Below, one piece after another: positions 59,201 to 64,000 of a stretch of DNA of 64,000 nt. This DNA is from Glandiceps talaboti (lineage: Eukaryota; Hemichordata; Enteropneusta; Spengelidae): the NCBI RefSeq assembly GCF_964340395.1, contig NC_135560.1, forward strand, positions 7,616,598 through 7,680,597, in the 5' to 3' direction. The notes below the pieces were generated by a model. It was given only the letters and a program-made list of their open reading frames with translations, had not been told where the DNA came from and did no database searches. Every line of letters starts with the position of its first letter. Position 1 is the stretch's first letter. Position numbers and translations under genes: made by a program.

Positions 59201-59695
59201 AATTTTGATTTCCCATCACAAAAACAGAATTCGAGTAAAAAAAAACCATCCACATGGATTCCAGGCTATTACCAGGGTTCCTTACAAATAGTAAGGTACA
59301 AGGTGTGATAATCTATGCATTGCCAGGTATTACCTTAAGAAAGAGATATGTTAGAAATCAGGATGAAGTTGTTTAAAGTATACAGGTAAAGTTAAAGTTT
59401 CATGTGTGTGGTCATGACATACCACATTTAACTTTCTTGTAGGGAAAATATTGAGGTTTGTGGTATATTATATAGAGAACATGATAGTCCATATAAGTAT
59501 GCATACACAATAATTGATGAACTTTTAACTTTCAGGTTATCACAACAAAGTGTTCGACAAGTACGTATGCAGGATAGGTGGTACAAGCTAAGATCAGAGG
59601 TGGAGACTTTACAGAAATACAGAGATAGTCAAAGTGCAGCAGCAGCAGCAGCAGCTGGTGATGCCAAGAAGGCAGAAAAATTTCGTAGTGGATAG
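43987..59695 (+). CDS. WDR93: WDR93 (CFAP297), WD-repeat ciliary protein, complete in 15 exons
   Basis: The fifteen exons listed separately join to 755 residues (human about 686). The N terminus has an acidic stretch, then LPQPFRMVDKLLNYLVDDVW (38-57), which I recognise from WDR93. WD-type blades are seen as LIATIDDMGVCRLFC (about 146-160), LLALGLEDGTVVVWDKYIG (about 481-499) and LLVGSTDGTVQLV (about 540-552). A Ser/Pro-rich linker fills 281-315. The tail has seven alanines (737-743). Known: WDR93 is a poorly studied, testis- and cilia-associated protein assigned to axonemal structures. Identity also rests on context: human WDR93 is head to head with PEX11A, as here. Splice phases agree at all 14 junctions. 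The main alternative is another cilia-associated WD protein. Confidence 0.87.
44906..45107 (+). CDS. WDR93: WDR93 exon 2
   Basis: Residues 87-153 plus one base: a WD blade (GRYIFTGLPNGLAIIDAAS). An earlier GT at 45048 (ACCG|GTATGC) could serve as a donor. I chose 45107 (ATGG|GTAGGT) because the frame stays open and yields IATIDDMG, which continues into the next exon as a normal WD blade. Confidence 0.82.
45631..45771 (+). CDS. WDR93: WDR93 exon 3
   Basis: Residues 154-200: VCRLFCCAFEGLHLLK, then CQLSHEGDYVAITLE. The acceptor is TTTGTAG|GTG and the donor GAAA|GTAAGT. Confidence 0.85.
46197..46327 (+). CDS. WDR93: WDR93 exon 4
   Basis: Residues 201-244: DCWIEIHKLPRDNWIREFE, then a Pro-rich end. 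The acceptor is ATACAG|ATGG and the donor ACA|GTAAGT. Confidence 0.9.
46559..46768. mobile_element. Decayed MITE, family TTCTCGGTACCTG
   Basis: Retains CACCTATAGGCACCTAATAATG, CATTCTTGTTCTAACTTC and ATTATAGGTATCCGGAG in the family order. The terminal bases are eroded. Confidence 0.5.
46853..46960 (+). CDS. WDR93: WDR93 exon 5
   Basis: Residues 245-280, low-complexity Gly/Ala/Ser-rich and acidic. The acceptor is GTTACAG|GAA and the donor TCAG|GTAAGA. It is phase 0 at both ends, so it could be skipped without a frame change. Confidence 0.82.
46978..47075. mobile_element. MITE, family AGACTGTAAGATATG, copy 3
   Basis: Left TCTGTACGATATGACATG and right GACATATCTTACAGTCTA are imperfect inverses, in a 98-bp body. 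It begins 18 bp after the exon 5 donor. Confidence 0.65.
47703..48202. mobile_element. 500-bp element with a hairpin at each end
   Basis: The left end (47703-47782) folds on itself: CTAGACGTTCGGGC with GCCCGAACAGTCTAG. The right end (48124-48202) also does so: CTAGACCTCGGATGTTC with GAACATCCGAGAGCTAG. The inner faces of the two hairpins are inverted copies (CTAGCGAATGTCAT and ATGACATTCGCTAG). The ends are CpG-rich and the 340-bp interior is AT-rich and non-coding. It lies in WDR93 intron 5. The class is unknown. Confidence 0.7.
48480..48633 (+). CDS. WDR93: WDR93 exon 6
   Basis: Residues 281-331: a Ser/Pro-rich linker (SPSSPKPQSPRASPLPP), then INIGNLSKPSMVLRI. The acceptor is TTTGCAG|TCA and the donor ACTG|GTAAGT. 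Confidence 0.87.
49259..49492 (+). mobile_element. SINE-A copy 2 (tRNA-derived SINE)
   Basis: The head starts GGGTTGTCGGTGGCCGAGTG with an A-box, and the B-box GGTTCGAACCC follows. The body has CCCCGGGTACTC and GTTTCCTCCTGCACTAAC. The tail is ATAAATAAATAA. Same orientation as WDR93, in intron 6, ending 38 bp before exon 7. Confidence 0.88.
49531..49717 (+). CDS. WDR93: WDR93 exon 7
   Basis: Residues 332-393: SNHVILTPHLELRKTAFNIH. The acceptor AAATATAG|GTAAC lies only 38 bp beyond the end of a SINE-A insertion (49259-49492), so the acceptor's upstream context is partly SINE-derived. The donor is CAAG|GTAATG. Confidence 0.88.
49818..49925 (-). mobile_element. SINE-B copy 3 (head only)
   Basis: On the minus strand GGTTGAATGGTTAGAGTTG and GATTCGAGCCTCACTGCTGCC form a tRNA-like head and B-box, followed by CCATTTGTTTCTGAATGGC and TTGGGCAAGATAC. 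The 3' half of the family is missing. Confidence 0.7.
49964..50179. mobile_element. MITE, family TACTGTAAACCTGG, copy 1
   Basis: Left TACTTTAAATCTGGAAATTT and right AGCGAAAATATCTAGG plus TTTACAGTA are inverted repeats. The interior shares TAGTGACTAAAATGCC, CAGTCTAGTCTGGTAATTAG and TCTAGTAGCGAAAATATC with 60425-60627. Confidence 0.8.
50249..50548 (+). repeat. Three tandem 100-bp units carrying the WDR93 exon 8 acceptor
   Basis: The acceptor AG falls at 50347-50348, 50447-50448 and 50547-50548, exactly 100 bp apart, each time with TTTGTTTT upstream and TATCCCAACTTAGTA downstream. Only the third continues into exon 8. Reading from either upstream copy in the exon frame stays open for 31 codons and then meets TAA inside the next acceptor (TGTAACAG). 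Confidence 0.9.
50549..50700 (+). CDS. WDR93: WDR93 exon 8
   Basis: Residues 394-444: RQYPNLVFLNAGRMLPAGLE, then SVAVAWTGSTNLYHYNL, a WD blade. The acceptor TGTAACAG|GCAATA is the third of three tandem copies of this splice site. The donor is AAAG|GTAGGT. Confidence 0.9.
51434..51482. mobile_element. Small hairpin repeat, family TGACCTAAGGGG, copy 1
   Basis: GTGACTTAAGGGGCCTTTGT pairs with TGACAACCCTTAGGTCAC across a short loop. The same design recurs at 58494-58556. Confidence 0.55.
52392..52421 (+). CDS. WDR93: WDR93 exon 9 (30-bp micro-exon)
   Basis: Encodes residues 445-454 (APTDKRSSIV). Support comes from exact phase fit on both sides, a polypyrimidine tract ending GTGTGAAG|CTCC and the donor GTGG|GTAAGT. 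Exon 8 could also splice in frame to exon 10, so this exon may be optional. Confidence 0.65.
52970..53324. mobile_element. MITE-like element with CACCCAGACTCTCACCACTG termini
   Basis: The left arm (52970-53017) and right arm (53279-53324) are inverted copies over about 46 bp: CAGACTCTCACCACTGGGG against CCCCAGTGGTGAGAGTCTG, and CTCTACTACGAG against CTCATAGTAGAG. The 355-bp body has no coding capacity. It lies in WDR93 intron 9. Confidence 0.8.
54195..55450. repeat. 29-bp minisatellite, about 43 copies
   Basis: The consensus unit is TATAACTACTTCC plus TATTGCTAGTTAGTGT. Units differ at two sites, GTC/GTT before ATAACTA and TTCC/TTTC. Three units carry an insertion (CAGTGTTTGCTAGGGATATA then TAGTTGAGA) near 54687, 54912 and 55310. 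Degenerate units continue to about 55560. It lies in WDR93 intron 9, which spans 52422-55999. Confidence 0.95.
56000..56131 (+). CDS. WDR93: WDR93 exon 10
   Basis: Residues 455-498: HKPDMLWPNACAISAIA and the clear WD blade LALGLEDGTVVVWDKYI. The acceptor is TTTCCACAG|ATA and the donor ATAG|GTAAGT. Confidence 0.92.
56700..56916 (+). CDS. WDR93: WDR93 exon 11
   Basis: Residues 499-570: VPITTHRVTTTGNISYLHFL, then LLVGSTDGTVQLVPCGRGG. The acceptor is AATCCTAG|GTG and the donor GGACG|GTAAGT. Confidence 0.92.
57294..57354 (+). CDS. WDR93: WDR93 exon 12
   Basis: Residues 571-591 (QSNSEQSFSMIEPLPAIPHV). The acceptor is TTTGCAG|GCA. The donor GTG|GTTAGT has the less common GTTAGT form. 61 bp. Confidence 0.82.
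57381..57619. mobile_element. MITE, family TTCTCGGTACCTG, right half duplicated
   Basis: Starts AATTCTCGGTACCTG and ends its first copy at ACAGGTACTGAGAA (57551). The segment TTCTATTTTGACCCTCTAGC then repeats once more, ending near 57619. Confidence 0.7.
58092..58248 (+). CDS. WDR93: WDR93 exon 13
   Basis: Residues 592-643: VLIVKQNSEAMLHDITTCQT, then VGVGAEGQMLYIKG, a WD blade. The acceptor is CACTAG|GTT and the donor AAAG|GTAAGC. Confidence 0.88.
58494..58556. mobile_element. Small hairpin repeat, family TGACCTAAGGGG, copy 2
   Basis: TGACCTGAGGGTTTTTGTCA pairs with ATGACAAAGCCCCCTTAGG plus TCA. It is a foldback of about 63 bp. Confidence 0.6.
58885..59062 (+). CDS. WDR93: WDR93 exon 14
   Basis: Residues 644-702: SLFVFQLRSFPTLDKYWKRL, then VEDLLVE. 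The acceptor is TGTGCAG|GAA and the donor GAGAG|GTATGT. The longer open frame running to 59291 is read-through into intron and a MITE. Confidence 0.9.
59170..59268. mobile_element. MITE, family TAGCCTGGAATCC, copy 2
   Basis: TAGCCTGGAATCCATGCGGA and its inverse CACATGGATTCCAGGCTA bound a 99-bp element with AAACCATCC/GGATGGGG inside. It has near-perfect termini and is probably the youngest copy here. Confidence 0.85.
59536..59695 (+). CDS. WDR93: WDR93 exon 15
   Basis: Residues 703-755: RMQDRWYKLRSEVETLQKY, probably a coiled coil, then seven alanines coded by a (GCA)6GCT repeat (59635-59655), and a basic end. The acceptor is TTTCAG|GTT and the stop is TAG. Confidence 0.92.
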
Positions 59696-60266
59696 ATCCT
59701 ATGCAGTTGACCCTTGACCTGATCCAAGATACCCTAGTTGAACTTTTGTGGCACATTTTTGTGCTGTGGCAGTATTGTGTGCCGTCATAGTCAAATAATC
59801 TACACCTGAAAGAAAGGAAAGTACAAACTCTGACAAGAATACCAAAGTATAATTTTTTGACACTTCTTACGTTGCAGATATCTTGACAGAGATATGAAAA
59901 TATATTTCATATGCATGTCCAAATATACATGTCATTCTGGTTGGCTGGTCAGAATTATAGCCTCTTTGTAAATATACTTATATAATTATTTGTAATGGTC
60001 AATTAGTTTCAATACATGTCAGCAAGACTGCAGTTAGGGGAACCTATCATATTTACATATTTTTGTAAAACGAGCTAGGGAGTTACAGCAAGATTCATCT
60101 TGGTTTAGCACCGTTAATGTCCTTTGACCAGTGTAGGTCCACCCCACTATATGTGTCCCCTAGCTGTCACTTCATGACAGTCTTGTAATATAATAGTAAC
60201 AGATTTTTGAGTGTGTACACATATTTTGTAAATGTTCTCAGCTTTTTAAAGTATATTACTGTGTAC

Positions 60267-60272
60267 AATAAA
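60267..60272 (+). terminator. WDR93 polyadenylation signal
   Basis: AATAAA 572 nt after the WDR93 stop, followed by a T-rich stretch (AGTTTTGTCTTTCTTTTCC). It is the first canonical hexamer downstream. Confidence 0.7.
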
Positions 60273-60424
60273 AGTTTTGTCTTTCTTTTCCATTCAATTG
60301 CGTCGAGAAAATTAATTTGCATGTGGTTATATGGATGAGAATTCGGTCTGTAAGTTTATTTTGGAATTAATCTACTCTAAAAAACATGTAATTTAAAATA
60401 AATTGCAAAAAAAAATATGTAAAA

Positions 60425-60627
60425 TACTGTAAACCTGGAAATTTTCACTGAACACTTATTTTCGCTTGAAAACAAAAATGACAAAATAAATAGTGACTAA
60501 AATGCCTTCTTTGTATATGAAAACAATGTACCAGTCTGGTAATTAGTCAAAATTAATCTTTGAGAACTAGTTGCAGACTGTAAAATTACAAATTTTACTA
60601 GTAGCGAAAATATCTAGGACTACAGTA
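60425..60627. mobile_element. MITE, family TACTGTAAACCTGG, copy 2
   Basis: Left TACTGTAAACCTGGAAATTT and right AGCGAAAATATCTAGGAC plus TACAGTA, inverted. The 203-bp body is close to the copy at 49964-50179. Confidence 0.85.
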
Positions 60628-62315
60628 TTTATTGCATCATAAAATTGTTACTTTCTACCTTTTTGTAATTTTTTTATCTACAATCACGCACTCTGTCAAT
60701 GCAATTTCATATTTTTCTTTTCAAATTGTTTAAGTTGTTATACACAAATTGAAAATCCAAAATGAATACCAGTCATCCATATGGTCACTTTATCAAGTAT
60801 AAAATAGACATTTTTATGGTATTTCTTTAATTCATATTCATACATAAGAGGCCAGCAATGACGTCTGAAGGGTAGTAACTATTTATCCATGTAGTATTAA
60901 AGATGATGACAGGTGTTTGACACACACATTTTCCATGATGTCTGAAGAAATTCACTGTAATACTGGAAATTTTGATGACAGATGTGGTGCATCAGTAATG
61001 CAATGCTTGTTGGAATACATATTTGATCTGGGTGACCCTATTTTTTTTTGTTCATTACTTTCTCATAACAGCTATGGTATGGGTCAGTCGAACGATTTAA
61101 TTTTAAAAAAAGTAAAAAGTAAGTCTTCATGTTTGTCTTCATCTCCTTTTCCTCCTCTCTTTTATTGGATTCCTGGTTAACAAACCCTTTCCCAACTTCT
61201 CTACACAATTGGTATGTTCTCAGGCCCCTTCTTGAATACCTTCCATCATGACAGATATGCTCTGTTCGTGAACAAGTATCATCGTTGCTGCCATGACTGT
61301 AGATGACATCAATAGTCCAGACAGACACTTCCTTATTCTTGCCAGAGAGGGTGCTGTTTTGCGAAATATTTAGGGCAGGCAATATTTTTTATTTTTATGT
61401 TGGAGCTCAAAATTTGGGGTGGTTGGGTAATGAGAAACAGAAAAAGACAGTCACCATCAGGACATGTTTGCAATGTATTCAGAGCTATGTTTTCGCCAAG
61501 ATTCATACAACAATAATCAACTTCCATACATCACAACTACAACAAATAAAATTTTTAATTTTATTCGTCACAAAGCAAAAAAAAAATTAAAACAAAGTTG
61601 GTCTAGTAAACAGAAGTATGCTACACAGCAACTTCATTTCATGAAATACTATATCAATTCAAAATGACAAGATCGAGTAGGTACCAAATATGGTCAAAAC
61701 ATAAATATCCTTGAACTATGGGAATCATTTTCTGAACGTCAAATATTAACTTTGAGATTTATCAGCATATTATGAGTGTTCTAAAGAGGCACCATTACAG
61801 ATATGGATGTGTGAACTTTAACCTCTGACCTTTCACCTACAGTTGACAGAAGGAAGTTAGCTTTTCACTACTGCAATACATGTTGTATTGTTCCCTAATC
61901 AGGCTTTCCTTGTCAGGGAGAGGGGTAAGCCGATGCACGAGGGCGCCCTCACAGACTACCTATTCAAAAGACATTATTACTGGTAATTTCCAATCTTCTC
62001 ACTGACACAAAACACACCTCTCATGTGAATGTCATCTCTATTTTAACAGATCTAGCCACTTACAAGCAAGTTATGTAGCAATTCTTGAAAAATTACAAAA
62101 AAGCGAATATTACTACTAGTCAAAATGGTACATTCTCCCTCACTGTCTGATTCAAACTTTCACATTCTTGGCAGTATATATAACCACTAACCAGAGGAAA
62201 CTCAAACAAGTCTTTGCAGTATAATATTTATATACAGTCTTTTGGGGAAAAATATTCTTAAAAAGGGACATAACTATATATAAAATTGACGTGGTTTGTG
62301 ATTGTCAGCAGAGTC

Positions 62316-62334
62316 TTAACGTCTTCGGCTACTC
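62316..62334 (-). CDS. RBM8A: RBM8A last coding exon
   Basis: Only 19 bp of coding sequence: completes an arginine codon, then SSRRR and TAA. The acceptor is CTGTTACAG|GAG. It was found from phase and the expected arginine/serine-rich end, and it continues as 3' UTR. Confidence 0.8.
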
Positions 62335-63953
62335 CTGTAACAGACAAAATTATCAATAATTTGGCAGGTGTACAGAAAATATACAAAGTTTATAACAAAT
62401 TCTCTCAGACTCTATGCTGTGTGGACCTCATGTGAAATTCATGTTTAGTTTATCTAATACATATATGTTTACTACAGAACTACACTTCAGTAAAAAAAAA
62501 TTATGTTCACAATTATGGAATAGTTTCAGAGTGGGCTAAAATAAAATATGGCACAAAAAAGAAGCTCGTATCATTATTTTGGTATTGTATTGCCAAATGA
62601 TAATCACATTTTATGTTTATTGCCTCTCTAAAGTGTTACTTACCACGAGTTTATGACATGAATGAAGAAAACTACAGTTCACAAAGTAGGGAAGTCTTTA
62701 CTCATAGACATTCAACAAGCCTGCACTCTGGATTTTTTTCAAAACAAAACTGAAGACTTATTTGTTCACCAAAGCCATTCAGTACTACTGAACAGAACAT
62801 TTCTCTGGAGTTTGGCACTGCAGAAATTTCAAATTTATTGAATTTGTGTTAACTTACCTTTTCTTGGCAACACTGTGTGGGCCTCTAACAAAACACCAGT
62901 CTACAGAAATAGGTTGTCCTAAGATCTCTGTACCATTCAATGCATCCATAGCTGCTTGCGCTTCTTTGAATGTTTCATATTCTATTAAAGCATAACCCTA
63001 ATGTTTGCAAAAAAAGAAAATAATTTATGAAGTTATTTTGCTATTTTGTTTTTGATTGCCATAGAGTGTATACGTGTTGCAAACACATACAATAGTATGG
63101 GGGGGGGGGGGGTGTTGTGTTGTGTTATTTGTTTTTACACAACTAAGTACAAGTTGGGAGAACGAGGATTCAAACTCCTCTGCCTCCCTCCACAAAGTTT
63201 CACTTCCATCATTCACATAATCAACTAAAAGAGTCTCACAGAAGCTCAGTACTAATACATTGGCAATGTGCTCTCCGATAAAAAGACATATTTTTGTTGA
63301 CAGTCGAAATGATACAAAGAAGGTTTTCTCATGACTCCCCACGTTGCAGTAACAACAACTTTTGGTACAATAATAGATTCAGAAAATGCTGTATCAAGGG
63401 TCTGGCATGTCAACTTAGTTAAGAGGGTCTCCACTGTGTGGGATATCTGTGGTAGACATGAGTTTCCTACTACAAAGTTAGAGGGAGTTTGGCACTAATA
63501 ACATACCCAACAAGAATTAATGTTTGTATTAAAGCTATCTACTGATATCTTCAGTATTGAAATAAATACAACCCTCAATAGACTGACTGTGATTCAAAAA
63601 GCTACACAACAAATTTCAAAAAAAAGTGAAAGTATCATACAAACAGTAAACTGCATGTCTGACTAACACCTCCCCACATGATCACACACACATTAATACT
63701 CTTCATACATACACCTTTACTCTGAAGAATTCTCATTATTTACAATCTCAGAAGAGTTCTCATTATTTACAATCTGTCTGAAATGACACTTTTCATCCAA
63801 TGAAAGACAAACTTACTTTAAGAAATCCTGTTCTTCTGTCTAAATTAATGTGAATATTTTTTATTTCCCCATGTTCCCCAAATGAATCAACCAAGTCTTC
63901 CTCTGTGGCTTCTTCCTGTACTCCAGTTATGAATAATATCCACCCTTCCACAG
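62316..63953 (-). CDS. RBM8A: RBM8A (Y14), exon-junction-complex core protein, 3' exons only
   Basis: Three exons (63953-63817, 62997-62858, 62334-62316) encode the RNA-recognition motif and C terminus, about 97 residues; the N-terminal part lies beyond 64000. Seen: [20 protein letters not shown] (beta 1 with RNP2), [18 protein letters not shown], then [20 protein letters not shown] (RNP1 region and helix 2) and [14 protein letters not shown]. These match human RBM8A almost position for position. Known role: Y14 pairs with MAGOH, clamps eIF4A3 on spliced mRNA in the nucleus, and supports nonsense-mediated decay. The C-terminal tail is shorter than the human one (VAKKRSSRRR) but keeps a serine pair among arginines. 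It is convergent with WDR93. Confidence 0.95.
62335..63816. other. RBM8A introns contents
   Basis: The two introns (62335-62857, 62998-63816) hold a poly-G tract at about 63098-63112. I see no transposon or other structure in them. Confidence 0.5.
62858..62997 (-). CDS. RBM8A: RBM8A exon, second half of the RRM
   Basis: 46 residues plus two bases, from GYALIEYE to VAKK. The acceptor is ACATTAG|GGT and the donor AAAAG|GTAAGT. Confidence 0.95.
63817..63953 (-). CDS. RBM8A: RBM8A exon, first half of the RRM
   Basis: Completes a split serine codon, then 45 residues from VEGW to FLK. The acceptor is TTTTTTCAG|CTG and the donor AAA|GTAAGT. Confidence 0.95.
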
Positions 63954-64000
63954 CTGAAAAAAAAGTTACAAATTAAAAATAAACAAATTAATGCTGTATA

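Larger units (their letters stand above)
56132..59535. other. WDR93 introns 10-14 contents
   Basis: Introns 10 and 11 (56132-56699, 56917-57293) are unremarkable. Intron 12 (57355-58091) holds a TTCTC MITE, a CTCF-like ACACCAGAGGGCGCTA on the minus strand near 57638-57653 and TTTATT runs. Intron 13 (58249-58884) holds a small hairpin. Intron 14 (59063-59535) holds a TAGCC MITE. Confidence 0.55.
59696..62315. other. 3' UTRs and intergenic region WDR93-RBM8A (convergent)
   Basis: The WDR93 3' UTR probably ends near 60290, followed by a TACTG MITE. The remainder is AT-rich and probably includes the RBM8A 3' UTR. AATAAA hexamers on the minus strand occur near 61160, 61390 and 61557, but I cannot choose between them. 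Short frames in 60917-61667 lack support. Confidence 0.5.

Noticed and set aside
58830-59291. 153-codon open frame on the plus strand
   Set aside because: It is WDR93 exon 14 read through at both ends. The tail from 59063 is intron and the last part is a MITE (59170-59268).

Overview
This is a eukaryotic nuclear window from a bilaterian animal. The genes are split by GT-AG introns of 0.2 to 8.3 kb, the non-coding DNA is AT-rich, and it is crowded with small transposon relics, tRNA-derived SINEs, LINE fragments and minisatellites. The SINEs carry a motif of the CCGGGTACTC...TTTCCTCC type that I associate with aquatic invertebrates. I infer a marine invertebrate, perhaps a hemichordate-like deuterostome, but the window alone does not settle the phylum.

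Five protein genes can be assembled exon by exon. (1) Minus strand, 1-23075: AFG2B/SPATA5L1, a double-AAA+ ATPase; 8 exons, 790 residues, stop codon exactly at positions 1-3, all introns in phase 0. (2) Plus strand, 27496-30060: MRPL54 (mL54) of the mitochondrial large ribosomal subunit; 2 exons, 130 residues. (3) Minus strand, 38295-43412: PEX11 of the A/B type, a peroxisome-division membrane protein; 3 exons, 256 residues. (4) Plus strand, 43987-59695: WDR93 (CFAP297), a WD-repeat ciliary protein; 15 exons, 755 residues. (5) Minus strand, 62316 to beyond 64000: the 3' three coding exons of RBM8A (Y14), an exon-junction-complex core protein.

PEX11 and WDR93 are head to head across 574 bp. 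From memory of the human map, PEX11A-WDR93 are neighbours at 15q26.1 and PEX11B-RBM8A at 1q21.1, so PEX11-WDR93-RBM8A looks like the arrangement before the vertebrate whole-genome duplications, with each human paralogous region keeping one half. The genes otherwise share no pathway: ribosome biogenesis, mitochondrial translation, peroxisome division, cilia and mRNA surveillance.

The non-coding DNA holds at least two SINE families, eight families of short inverted-repeat (MITE-like) elements, a decayed CR1/L2-type LINE (23920-25722), a LINE 3' end inserted in a tandem array (16250-16847), a nine-unit array in AFG2B intron 1 (15180-17800), a roughly 43-copy 29-bp minisatellite in WDR93 intron 9 (54195-55450), and an 11-copy minisatellite in PEX11 intron 2 that seems to have grown out of a transposon terminal repeat (39711-40062). 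The most unusual signals are the microsynteny, the repeat-borne array of CTCF-core-like motifs, an exact 100-bp triplication of the WDR93 exon 8 acceptor, the element with a hairpin at each end (47703-48202) and the near-perfect hairpin at 20182-20347. No new enzymatic or defence system was seen.
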